Shown here piece by piece: positions 20,588 to 28,707 of a stretch of 64,000 nucleotides of DNA. The stretch covers positions 3,658,001 to 3,722,000 of the forward strand of contig NZ_JBBPCL010000001.1 in assembly GCF_038039215.1 (NCBI RefSeq), in the 5' to 3' direction. The notes under the pieces were generated by a model, which did no database searches, was not told where the DNA came from, and saw nothing but the letters and a program-made list of their open reading frames with translations. The first letter of the stretch is position 1, and each line of letters opens with the position of its first letter. The DNA is from Pseudonocardia sp. T1-2H (GTDB lineage Bacteria > Actinomycetota > Actinomycetes > Mycobacteriales > Pseudonocardiaceae). The position numbers were made by a program, and so were the translations under genes.

Positions 20588-20633
20588 GCCGCTCGAGCGG
20601 CGCAGAGTGGCGCTCGAGCCACTCGAGCGGCGG
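20588..20633. repeat. XhoI-type palindromes between convergent genes
   Basis: A perfect 14-base palindrome GCCGCTCGAGCGGC is followed by further CTCGAGC elements, and CTCGAGCGGCG occurs twice about 30 bases apart. Lying between two convergent stops, the structure probably works as a bidirectional terminator. Confidence 0.5.
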
Positions 20634-20645
20634 AAACCGCCCCAC

Positions 20646-21212
20646 TCACGCGGCGGACGCACTCACCAGCGCCTCCGCCGCTGCGCGAGCCTGGGCCGCC
20701 GGCGCAGCCGTACCCAGGATCCCCGCGGCGACCATCGCCCCCTCCGCGAGCAGGAACACCTGCGGCGCGAGAGCCTCCGGCAGGCCCGCCTCGCGGACGA
20801 GCCCTGCGACGTAGTCCGCGAAGGCGCGCTTGTGCTCGCGGGCCAGCCCCGCCACGACGTCCGACGTCGCCCCCAGCTCGCCGTGGCCGTTGATCCAGGC
20901 GCAGCCGCGGAAGCCGGGTTCGCGGAACCAGGTCTCGAGCCAGTCGAACACCGCGAGGACGCGCTCCCGGGGGTCGTCGACCTGCTCCACGAACGCCGCG
21001 AGCCGGCCGCGCCACCGGACGTCACGCCGCTGCAGGTACGCCTCGACGAGCTGCTCCTTGGCCGGGTACAGCGAGTACAGCCGCTTGAGCGAGACGCCGG
21101 AACCGCCGCGGATGTCGTCCATGCCGACGGCCTGGATACCCCGGGCGTAGAAGAGGTCCTCGGCGGCGTCGAGCAGCCGGGTGCGGGCGGTGTCGGGATC
21201 GAGCGGGGCCAT
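20646..21212 (-). CDS. TetR-family repressor
   Basis: 188 residues. The N-terminal helix-turn-helix is RTRLLDAAEDLFYARGIQAVGMDDI followed by SGVSLKRLYSLYPAKEQLVEAYL, the TetR pattern. The C-terminal ligand domain contains WINGHGELGATSDVVAGLAREHKRAF, like the TetR_C_33-type regulators. It is divergent from the NTF2-like gene, and twin 16-base palindromes lie between the two, so it should repress that gene and itself. The inducer is unknown. Confidence 0.92.
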   Translation of the reverse strand: MAPLDPDTARTRLLDAAEDLFYARGIQAVGMDDIRGGSGVSLKRLYSLYPAKEQLVEAYLQRRDVRWRGRLAAFVEQVDDPRERVLAVFDWLETWFREPGFRGCAWINGHGELGATSDVVAGLAREHKRAFADYVAGLVREAGLPEALAPQVFLLAEGAMVAAGILGTAAPAAQARAAAEALVSASAA

Positions 21213-21225
21213 CCGGAGTCCGTAC

Positions 21226-21276
21226 TTGCGAAGGAGAACTGACGTTCTCTAGCCTACGGGGAGAACGCCCGTTCTC
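21226..21276 (+). promoter_or_regulatory. Promoter with two TetR operators
   Basis: TTGCGA and TAGCCT are separated by 18 bases. The palindrome GAGAACtgacGTTCTC (21234-21249) fills that spacer exactly, and a second copy, GAGAACgcccGTTCTC, lies at 21261-21276 with centres 27 bases apart. Binding of the adjacent TetR protein would occlude polymerase. The palindromes and spacing are seen directly; the pairing with this repressor is inferred from the divergent layout. Confidence 0.8.
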
Positions 21277-21297
21277 ATACTCGCGAGGAGTCCACCG

Positions 21298-21755
21298 ATG
21301 GCCGACCGCCCGCCGCTCCCCCGTTCACGCTCGAGACGGCGCGACAGAAGGTGCAGGCCGCCGAGGACGCGTGGAACACCCGCGACCCCGAGAAGGTGGC
21401 GCTCGCCTACACCGAGGACTCCGTCTGGCGCAACCGCGACACCTTCGTGCAGGGCCGCGCCGAGATCGTCGCCCTGCTCAAGGCGAAGTGGGAGCGCGAG
21501 CTGGACTACGCGCTGCGCAAGGCCCTCTGGACGTTCGCGGACAACCGGATCGCCGTCCGGTTCCAGTACGAGAGCCACGACGCGGCCGGCATCTGGTACC
21601 GCAGCTACGGCAACGAGAACTGGGAGTTCGACTCCCACGGGCTGATGGTCCGGCGCGAGGCCAGCATCAACGACGTCGTCATCGACGAGTCCGAGCGCAG
21701 GATCTTCGGGCCGCGCCCCGAGTCGGAGCGCGGCCAGGAGATCCCCCTCCGGTAG
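21298..21755 (+). CDS. NTF2-like / DUF1348 family protein, frameshifted near its start
   Basis: A SnoaL/NTF2-fold protein of about 152 residues; DUF1348 members are small cone-shaped proteins of unknown activity. The body [34 protein letters not shown] and YGNENWEFD is diagnostic. The ATG (after GCGAGGAG) reads MADRPPLP and then leaves frame. Adding one C to the five-C run at 21318-21322 restores [19 protein letters not shown], the normal family N-terminus. The span is one base short of a multiple of three. Probably a sequence error. It is controlled by the TetR operators just upstream. Confidence 0.75.
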
Positions 21756-21816
21756 GTCACGCGGGCGGTCCCGCGCCGCGCGCGCCGTCGGCGGAGCGGG
21801 TAGCGCCGGACGGCGC

Positions 21817-21865
21817 GCACGACGCCGCACGACGCCGCACGACGCGCCTCGCGCCACGTGGCGCG
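21817..21865. repeat. Three 10-base tandem repeats and a 16-base palindrome
   Basis: GCACGACGCC is repeated three times (last copy one base off), followed by the perfect palindrome CGCGCCACGTGGCGCG at 21850-21865. It lies between convergent stops and may end transcription from both sides. Confidence 0.4.
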
Positions 21866-21908
21866 CATGCCGCGGAACGGCGCACGCCGGGCCCGCCCTC
21901 GGGGGCGG

Positions 21909-23072
21909 CTACGCCGCCGGGACCGGTTCCGGCGCGGGCGGCCCGACGTAGCGGGCGGCCGGCCGGATGATCCGCCGCTCGGTCGCCTGCTCCAGGACGT
22001 TGGCCGTCCAGCCGACGACCCGGCTCACCGCGAACGTGGGCGTGAACATCGAGCGCGGGATCCCGCAGAGCTCCATGACCACCCCCGCGTAGAACTCGAC
22101 GTTCGCGTACAGCCGCCGCTCGGGCTTGAGCTCGGCGAGGATCTCGACGACCCGCCGCTCCACGGTCATCGCGAAGTCCGCCAGCTCGCCGCCCAGCTCC
22201 GCGGCGACCTCCCGCAGCATCAGCGAGCGCGGATCGTCCGTCCGGTAGACGGCGTGACCGAAGCCCATGATCCGGTCGTGGGCGAGGACCCTCGCGCGTA
22301 CCCACTCGTCGATCCGGTCCGGCGTCCCGATCTCGTCCAGGCCGGCCAGGGCGCGGTCCGGGGCGCCGCCGTGCAGCGGTCCGGAGAACGCGCCGATCGC
22401 CGCCACCACCGCGGACACGACGTCCGCGCCGGTCGAGGCCACGACCCGGGAGGTGAACGTCGAGGCGTTGAACCCGTGGTCGATCGTCGCAACCAGGTAC
22501 TTCTCCACCGCGGCGGCGTGCCGCGGCGGCGGGACCGAGCCCGTGACCATGAAGATCCAGTTCGCCGCCGCGGAGAGGTCGGCACGCGGCTCGAGCGGCT
22601 CCAGGCCGGACCGCAGCCGGTGCAGCGCCGCCAGGACGGTCGGCGTCACGGCGCAGACGAGGAGCGCGTTCTCGCGCCGGGTCGCGGCGTCGGCGTCCCA
22701 CAGCGGCGGGACGTCCCGGGCGCTGCCGATCAGGGAGAGCGCGGTCCGCAGCGCCATCAACGGCTGGAGCCGCTCCCCCGCCGCGGCGATCGCCGGCAGC
22801 ACCTCGCGCAGCTCGTCGGGCAGCACCCGCAGCGGTGCCACCTCGCCGGTGAAGCGCCTCGCCTCCGCCGGCGTGGGCAGGCGCCCCTCGACGAACAGGA
22901 ACCAGACGTCCTCGAAGGTCCTACCGCGCGCGAGGTCGACCGCGGAGTACTGGCGGTAGTGGTAGAAGCCCTCGCTCCCTCGCACGTCCCCGATCTCGGT
23001 GGACGTGACGACGACGTTGCGGAGCCCGGGCGGGACGGTGATCGGACCGTCCGTGTCGGTCGTGAGAGTCAT
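21909..23072 (-). CDS. Citrate synthase family protein, CitA-like
   Basis: 387 residues. Condenses acetyl-CoA with oxaloacetate, or a related acyl-CoA reaction. Active-site histidines are in GPLHGGAP and GFGHAVYRTDDPR. At the place of the catalytic aspartate the protein has glutamate (YANVEFYAGVVM). From memory, M. tuberculosis CitA has the same change, so this may be a subfamily trait rather than damage. The ATG reading MTLTTDTDG is preferred over an upstream start that would run into the operator region. Divergent from the HTH-citrate synthase gene. Confidence 0.88.
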   Translation of the reverse strand: MTLTTDTDGPITVPPGLRNVVVTSTEIGDVRGSEGFYHYRQYSAVDLARGRTFEDVWFLFVEGRLPTPAEARRFTGEVAPLRVLPDELREVLPAIAAAGERLQPLMALRTALSLIGSARDVPPLWDADAATRRENALLVCAVTPTVLAALHRLRSGLEPLEPRADLSAAANWIFMVTGSVPPPRHAAAVEKYLVATIDHGFNASTFTSRVVASTGADVVSAVVAAIGAFSGPLHGGAPDRALAGLDEIGTPDRIDEWVRARVLAHDRIMGFGHAVYRTDDPRSLMLREVAAELGGELADFAMTVERRVVEILAELKPERRLYANVEFYAGVVMELCGIPRSMFTPTFAVSRVVGWTANVLEQATERRIIRPAARYVGPPAPEPVPAA

Positions 23073-23092
23073 GCCGTGACTGTCGACCCGCC

Positions 23093-23116
23093 GATCAACT
23101 ATTGTCAATATTGATC
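23093..23116. promoter_or_regulatory. AT-rich nested palindrome between divergent citrate synthase genes
   Basis: GATCAA and TTGATC flank an inner palindrome TATTGTCAATA, and further TCAA words follow. It is strikingly AT-rich for this genome. The position between two divergent starts and the helix-turn-helix on the right-hand protein suggest an operator for self-control. Confidence 0.6.
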
Positions 23117-23142
23117 CAGTCAACATGGGAGGGCCGAGGACC

Positions 23143-24375
23143 ATGGCCGGAGACACGTTCCTGACCACCGCGGAGGCCGCGAAGCGCCTCGACGTGAAGC
23201 CCGAGACGATCTACGCCTACGTCAGCCGCGGGCTGTTGACCAGCGTCCGGTCCGGGGCGCGGCGGGGCAGCCTCTTCGCGCAGGACGACGTCGACCGCCT
23301 CGCCGAGCGGGGCCGCGAGGGCCGCGCCCCCTCCGGGGCGATCGAGCGGATCCGCACCGCGATCACGCTGCTGGAGGACGACGAGCTGTACTACCGGGGC
23401 CGCCGGGTGACCGACCTGGCACGCACGGAGTCCTTCGAGTCCGTCGCGCACCTGCTCTGGACCGGGCGCCCGGAGCCACGGGCCTTCACCGCGCCGGCGG
23501 CGCTGGTGGACGTCGCGGGCACCGCGATCGCGGCCCTGCCGCCGTCGGCGGAGCTGACCGACCGGATCCGGGTGGCCGTCGCGGCCGTCGGCGCGGCCGA
23601 TCCGCTGCGGTACGACCTCGCGCCGGACGCGGTGGTGCGAAGGGCGGAGTCGCTGCTCGCGATACTGGCGGAGTCGCTGTCCGGAGCCTCCGGCGGCAGC
23701 ATCGCCGAGCGGCTCTGGCCCGCCCTCGCACGCCACCCCGAGCCGGGTCCCGGCGGCCCGGATCCCGACGACCAGGGCGGGGACGGTTCGGACGGCCGAG
23801 TGGGCCCGGCCGTCCTGGACCTGCTGCTCGTCCTCCTCGCGGACCACGACCTGGCGGTGTCGACCCTTGCCGCACGCGTCGCCGCGAGCGCCCGGGCGAA
23901 CCCGTACGCGGTCGTCTCCGCCGGGCTCGGCGCCATCGACGGGCAGTACCACGGTGGCGCCAGCGCGATGGCCCACCGCTTCCTGGCGGACGCCCTCGAC
24001 GATCCGGTGCGGGCGCTCTCGGACCGGTTGCGCACCGGCGTCCGGGTTCCCGGCTTCGGTCATCGCGTCTACCGCCACCACGACCCGCGGGCGGACCTGC
24101 TGTTCGCCGTGCTGCGGGACCGCGTTCCGGACGCTCCCGTCCTCGCCGCCGTGGACCGGGTGGTGGAGGGTCTCGCCGGGAGGCCCGGGCTGTTCGCCAA
24201 CATCGATCTCGGGCTCGCGGCGCTCTCGCACGCCCTGGACCTGCGCCCGGATGTCGGCGAGGCCGTCTTCGCGATCGCGCGCACGGCCGGGTGGGTCGCG
24301 CACGCGCTCGAGGAGTACGACGAGCCGGGCCTGCGATTCCGCCCGGAGGGCGTCTACGTCGGCCCGCGCCCCTGA
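23143..24375 (+). CDS. Helix-turn-helix domain fused to citrate synthase
   Basis: 410 residues. Residues about 1-50 form a MerR/excisionase-type helix-turn-helix (FLTTAEAAKRLDVKPETIYAYVSRGLL). The rest is a citrate synthase with catalytic histidines in GQYHGGAS and GFGHRVYRHHDPR and the aspartate in FANIDLGLAAL. The ATG after GAGGA is chosen; another ATG six codons upstream is possible. The fusion suggests an enzyme-like sensor that regulates the divergent citrate synthase, or an enzyme that controls its own gene. Such proteins are known in actinobacterial genomes, but I know of no settled function. Confidence 0.85.
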   Translation: MAGDTFLTTAEAAKRLDVKPETIYAYVSRGLLTSVRSGARRGSLFAQDDVDRLAERGREGRAPSGAIERIRTAITLLEDDELYYRGRRVTDLARTESFESVAHLLWTGRPEPRAFTAPAALVDVAGTAIAALPPSAELTDRIRVAVAAVGAADPLRYDLAPDAVVRRAESLLAILAESLSGASGGSIAERLWPALARHPEPGPGGPDPDDQGGDGSDGRVGPAVLDLLLVLLADHDLAVSTLAARVAASARANPYAVVSAGLGAIDGQYHGGASAMAHRFLADALDDPVRALSDRLRTGVRVPGFGHRVYRHHDPRADLLFAVLRDRVPDAPVLAAVDRVVEGLAGRPGLFANIDLGLAALSHALDLRPDVGEAVFAIARTAGWVAHALEEYDEPGLRFRPEGVYVGPRP

Positions 24376-24697
24376 CCGATCACCGCGACGTCGAGGTCCG
24401 GGTGCGCCGCGGCGGCGGCTCCCGGCGGCGGCAGGTGCAACAGCCCCAGCTCGGCCCGCCGAGCGCGGACGTCCGCGAGCAGCCGGCGCGCACGGCCCAG
24501 GAGGTGGGCGCCGGCGTCGGTGAGGTCGACGCCGCGGCGGTGCCGGACCAGCAGCCCGGTGCCGAGCTCGTGTTCCGGGCGCGCGAGCTGCGCCGCTGAG
24601 CGGAGGGTGGGTGAGGTGGAGCCGCGCGGCGACCCGGGTGAGGGGACCGCTCCTCCGCGACCGTCACGAAGTACCGGAGCTGCCGCAGGTCCCACAT
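24354..24697 (-). pseudogene. Truncated, frameshifted LysR-type regulator
   Basis: The LysR DNA-binding domain is spread over three frames: MWDLRQLRYFVTVAEE, then GPLTRVAARLHLTHPPLS, then AAQLARPEHELGTGLLVRHRRGVDLTDAGAHLLGRARRLL. A short AAHPDLDVAVI piece recalls the start of the effector domain, but the remaining roughly 180 residues are gone and the end overlaps the preceding gene. Two frameshifts plus truncation make this a true pseudogene. It is divergent from the aromatic operon it probably once controlled. Confidence 0.8.
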
Positions 24698-24709
24698 TCG
24701 AGAGTGAGC

Positions 24710-24726
24710 CTCATATCACCGATGAG
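24710..24726. promoter_or_regulatory. Possible LysR-type operator of the aromatic operon
   Basis: CTCAT and ATGAG form an inverted repeat with 7 bases between them, in the gap between the broken LysR gene and the maleylacetate reductase. LysR proteins bind such interrupted dyads near divergent promoters. The assignment rests on position and symmetry only. Confidence 0.45.
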
Positions 24727-24799
24727 TAGTGGACAGATGACAGAGCGTGCACAAGGGTGGTCGCGCAACCCCTTTTGGACGACGAACCCCGGAGGTCCG

Positions 24800-25867
24800 G
24801 TGGATCGCTTCACCTACGACGCCCTTCCCGGCCGGGTCGTCTTCGGCGCCGGCACCTCACGGACGGAACTGGCCCCCGAGCTGGCGAGGCTCGGTGCGCA
24901 CCGGGTGCTCCTGGTGGCCAGCGGCTCCGCCGTGTCCCCGGCCCGGGAGCGCACGAAGGGCCTCCCGGTGGTCGGCGAGTTCACCGAGGTCCGTGAGCAC
25001 GTCCCCGTCGCCGTCGCCGAGCGGGCCCGCGCGCGGGCCGTCGAGGTCCGCGCGGACGCCCTGCTGGCGTTCGGCGGCGGGTCGTCGGTCGGGACCGCCA
25101 AGGCGGTCGCGCTGACCACGGGCCTGCCGATCCTCTGTGTCCCGACGACGTACGCGGGCTCCGAGGTCACCCCGGTCTGGGGCATGACCGAGGGCCGCCG
25201 CAAGACCACCGGGCGCGACGAGCGCGTCCTGCCCCGCGCGATCGTCTACGACCCCGAGCTCACCTACGGGCTCCCGGTGCGGATCGCCTCGGCGAGCGGG
25301 CTGAACGCGATGGCCCACTGCGTCGAGGCGTTCTGGGCGCCCCGCGCCAACCCCGTCTCGACGGTCCTGGCCGAGGACGGGGTCCGGGCCCTCGCCGAGG
25401 GCCTGTCCCTGATCGTCGACGAGCCGTCCGCCGAGGCCCCCCGTGCCGACCTGCTCTACGGGGCGTACCTCGCGGGCGCCTCCCTCGCGGGCGCGGGCTC
25501 CGGTCTGCACCACGCGATCTGCCACGCCCTCGGGGGCGCCTACGACCTGCCGCACGCGCTGACGCACGCGACCGTCCTGCCGCACGTCGTCGCCTACACG
25601 CTGCCGTACGCGGCGGAGGCGGCGCGGCGCATGCGCCGCGCCCTCGACACCGACGACCCCGTGGGCGCCCTGCGTGCGCTCGCCACCCGGCTCGGCATCC
25701 CCGCCGGGCTACGCGAGCTGGGCCTGGCCGAGGACCAGCTCGAACCGATCGTCGAGAGGCTCGACGGACACCTCCCCCCGGGCCATCCCCGACCGACCGA
25801 CCGTGACGCGCTCCGCGCCCTGCTGCACGACGCCTGGGCCGGCACCACCCCGAAGGAGACCGTGTGA
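24800..25867 (+). CDS. Maleylacetate reductase
   Basis: Reduces maleylacetate to 3-oxoadipate with NAD(P)H, feeding ring-cleavage products into the TCA cycle. 355 residues of the iron-type alcohol dehydrogenase fold: FGGGSSVGTAKAVAL binds the cofactor, PTTYAGSEVTPVWG is typical of this enzyme, and GLHHAICHALGGAYDLPHALTHATVLPHV holds the metal-site histidines. The GTG reading VDRFTYDALPGRVVFG follows GGAGG by 4 bases. Its stop overlaps the dioxygenase start. First gene of the operon. Confidence 0.93.
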   Translation: MDRFTYDALPGRVVFGAGTSRTELAPELARLGAHRVLLVASGSAVSPARERTKGLPVVGEFTEVREHVPVAVAERARARAVEVRADALLAFGGGSSVGTAKAVALTTGLPILCVPTTYAGSEVTPVWGMTEGRRKTTGRDERVLPRAIVYDPELTYGLPVRIASASGLNAMAHCVEAFWAPRANPVSTVLAEDGVRALAEGLSLIVDEPSAEAPRADLLYGAYLAGASLAGAGSGLHHAICHALGGAYDLPHALTHATVLPHVVAYTLPYAAEAARRMRRALDTDDPVGALRALATRLGIPAGLRELGLAEDQLEPIVERLDGHLPPGHPRPTDRDALRALLHDAWAGTTPKETV

Positions 25868-26748
25868 CCAGTACCGACAGCGAGCAGACGGCGAGAGAGC
25901 AGGCCGTCACCGACGAGGTCGTCGCCAGCTTCGCCGAGGCGAAGGACGACCGGTACCGCGAGGTGATGGAGAGCCTCGTCCGGCACCTGCACGCCTTCGC
26001 CCGGGACGTGCGGCTCACCCAGGAGGAGTGGGATGCGGCGATCGCGTTCCTGACCCGCGTCGGGCACCTGACCGACGACCGGCGGCAGGAGTTCATCCTG
26101 CTCTCGGACGTCCTGGGCCTGTCGATGCTGACGGTCGGGATGAACGCCCCACCGCAGCAGGACGCCACCGAGTCGACCGTGTTCGGCCCGTTCTTCGTCG
26201 ACGGTGCCCCCGAGATCGAGCCCGGCGGGGACATCGCACAGGGCGCGCCCGGCATCCCGTGCTGGGTGTCCGGCAGCGTCCGGGCGACCGACGGGAGCCC
26301 GGTCCCCGGCGCCCGGATCGACGTCTGGGAGGCCGACGAGGACGGCTTCTACGACGTCCAGTACGAGGGGAACCGCACGCAGGGCCGCGGCTGGCTGCGC
26401 TCCGGCGCGGACGGCGGCTACCGCTTCTGGTCCGTCCGCCCCTCGCCGTACTCGATCCCCGCCGACGGCCCGGTCGGCGACCTGCTGGCCCGCGGCGGGC
26501 GCGGCCCGATGCGGCCGGCCCACCTGCACTTCATGGTCAGCGCGCCGGGCTTCCGGCGCCTGGTGACCCACATCTTCGTCGACGGCGACGAGTACCTGGA
26601 CCGCGACGCGGTCTTCGGGGTGAAGGACTCCCTGGTGTACGCGTTCACGGAGCGGAACGGCGGGGCGGCGCCGGACGGCAGTGCCCGGGAGGGCGTGTGG
26701 AACGAGGTCTCGTTCGACATCGTGCTCGCCCCCGAGGAGGCCGCGTGA
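25864..26748 (+). CDS. Intradiol ring-cleavage dioxygenase, hydroxyquinol 1,2-dioxygenase type
   Basis: Opens the ring of 1,2,4-trihydroxybenzene (or a chlorinated catechol) between the two hydroxyls, giving maleylacetate. 294 residues. The N-terminal helical dimer domain spans about 1-100; the catalytic beta domain has the Fe(III) ligands in FYDVQY, PSPYSIP and RPAHLHF. The start overlaps the reductase stop (GTGTGA) and the stop overlaps the hydroxylase start (GTGA), so all three are coupled. The pairing with maleylacetate reductase favours hydroxyquinol over plain catechol as substrate. Confidence 0.9.
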   Translation: MTSTDSEQTAREQAVTDEVVASFAEAKDDRYREVMESLVRHLHAFARDVRLTQEEWDAAIAFLTRVGHLTDDRRQEFILLSDVLGLSMLTVGMNAPPQQDATESTVFGPFFVDGAPEIEPGGDIAQGAPGIPCWVSGSVRATDGSPVPGARIDVWEADEDGFYDVQYEGNRTQGRGWLRSGADGGYRFWSVRPSPYSIPADGPVGDLLARGGRGPMRPAHLHFMVSAPGFRRLVTHIFVDGDEYLDRDAVFGVKDSLVYAFTERNGGAAPDGSAREGVWNEVSFDIVLAPEEAA

Positions 26749-28542
26749 GCAGCTCGGCCGACGCCGCCGGCGGCGTGGACATCGAGACCGCCGGCTCCCT
26801 GACGACGGACGTCCTGGTGATCGGCAGCGGGCCGGCCGGCGGTGGTGCGGCGCTCGCCCTGGCGACCCTCGGCGTCGACCACCTGGTGATCACCAAGTAC
26901 CGCTGGACCGCGAACACCCCGCGCGCCCACCTCACCAACCAGCGCACGGTCGAGATCTTCCGGGACCTCGGCATCTCCGACGACGTCCTCGCCCAGAGCA
27001 CCCCGCACGCGCTCCTGGGCGACACGGTGTTCTGCACCAGCCTGGCGGGCGACGAGATCGGTCGCCTGCGGACCTTCGGTACCCACCCCGCACGCGTGGC
27101 GGACCACGCCCTCGCCAGCCCGTCGCCGCTCTGCGACATCCCGCAGACCCTGCTGGAGCCGATCGTGGTCGGGCACGCGGCGTCGAGGGGCAGCCGGTTC
27201 CGGTTCGACACCGAGTACCTCGGGCTCGAGCAGGACGCCGACGGCGTCACCGTCCGCTGCCGGGACCGGCTGACCGGCGCGGAATTCACGATCCGGGCGA
27301 AATACGTGATCGGCGCGGACGGCGGCCGGAGCCGGGTCGCCGCGGACCTCGGGCTGCCGTTCGAGGGCGAGATGGACACCGCCGGCAGCATGAACATCGT
27401 CTTCCACGCGGACCTCACGCACCTGGTCGAGCACCGGCCGAGCAACCTGTACTGGGTGCTGCAGCCCGGGTCGGACGTCGGCGGGATCGGCATGGGCGTG
27501 GTGCGGATGGTCCGGCCGTGGAACGAGTGGATGGCGATCTGGGGCTACGACATCACCGCCCCTCCCCCGGAGCTCGACGACGCCGAGGCCACCAAGATCG
27601 TCCACGAGCTGCTCGGCGACGCGTCGATCCCGGTGACGATCCGCTCGACCTCCCTGTGGGGCAACAACAAGATGTGGGCGACGCGGTACCGCAGCGGCCG
27701 CGTGTTCTGCGCCGGGGACGCCGTCCACCGGCACCCGCCGTCGAACGGGCTGGGCTCCAACACGTCGATCCAGGACTCGTACAACCTCGCCTGGAAGCTC
27801 GCGTACGTGCTGCGCGGCGCCGCGGGCGAAGGCCTGCTGGATTCCTACGACGCCGAGCGGGCACCCGTCGGGAAGCAGATCGTCCTGCGGGCCAACAAGT
27901 CGATCGAGCAGTTCGGGCCGATCTTCGAGGCGCTGGGCCTGTCGGACGGCGCCGAACCGGAGGTCATGCGGGCGCGGATCGACGCCCGGCTCGACGACAC
28001 CCCGGAGGCCGCGGAGCAGCGGGCCAAGCTGCGCGACGCCCTGGAGCTCAAGAACTACGAGTTCAACACGCACGGGGTGGAGCTCGGGCAGCGCTACGCC
28101 TCCGGCGCGGTGGTGCCGGACGGAACGCCCGAACCCGAGTACACCCGGGATCCCGAGCTCTCATTACCACCCGACGACGTGGCCGGGCGCGCGGTTGCCG
28201 CACGTCTGGCTCGTCGAGCGGGAGTCCGGGCTGAAGGTGAGCACGCACGACGTCGTCGGCAAGGGGCGGTTCGCCCTGCTCACCGGGATCAGCGGCGGGG
28301 CCTGGGCGGACGCGGCGGCGAAGGTCGCGGACCAGATCGGGATCGAGATCGCCGCGCACGTGATCGGGCCGGGCCGCGAGCTGACCGACGCCTACGAGGA
28401 CTGGGCACGGGCCCGGGAGGTCGCCGAGTCCGGCTGCGTGCTGGTGCGCCCGGACGGTCACGTCGCCTGGCGCTCGGCCTCGCTGACCGACGATCCGATG
28501 GCCGAGCTGAGCCGCGTGCTGACGACGGTCCTGAGCCTCTGA
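26745..28542 (+). CDS. FAD-dependent phenol/resorcinol-type hydroxylase, frameshifted near the C-terminus
   Basis: About 598 residues, TfdB/PheA-like. FAD motifs: VIGSGPAGGGAALALA at the N-terminus, GADGGRSRV mid-protein, and GRVFCAGDAVHRHPPSNGLG. The C-terminal thioredoxin-like domain (RFALLTGISGGAWADAAAKV) is in another frame. Removing one T at 28164-28165 gives PELSYHPTTWPGARLPHVWLVE, which fits the family, and the span has one base too many. Probably a sequence error. It would hydroxylate resorcinol or a similar phenol to hydroxyquinol, the substrate of the gene before it. Confidence 0.85.
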
Positions 28543-28707
28543 ACGGCGGCCGGACGGGCGTCGCGGCTGGTCCGGACGGCCGAATCTGATCACACGCGTC
28601 GCGCGGGTGCGGGCCGGTCGCAGTAGTGTCCTGCGATCGGCTGCACCCGTCGGCCGAGTCTCGACGGACCGAGCAGCGTCGCCTTGTCCTGGCCTGGAGA
28701 GGACCGG

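Noticed and set aside
21300..21755. NTF2-like gene as a true pseudogene
   Set aside because: Only one base is needed to restore the whole family sequence, and its regulated promoter is intact.
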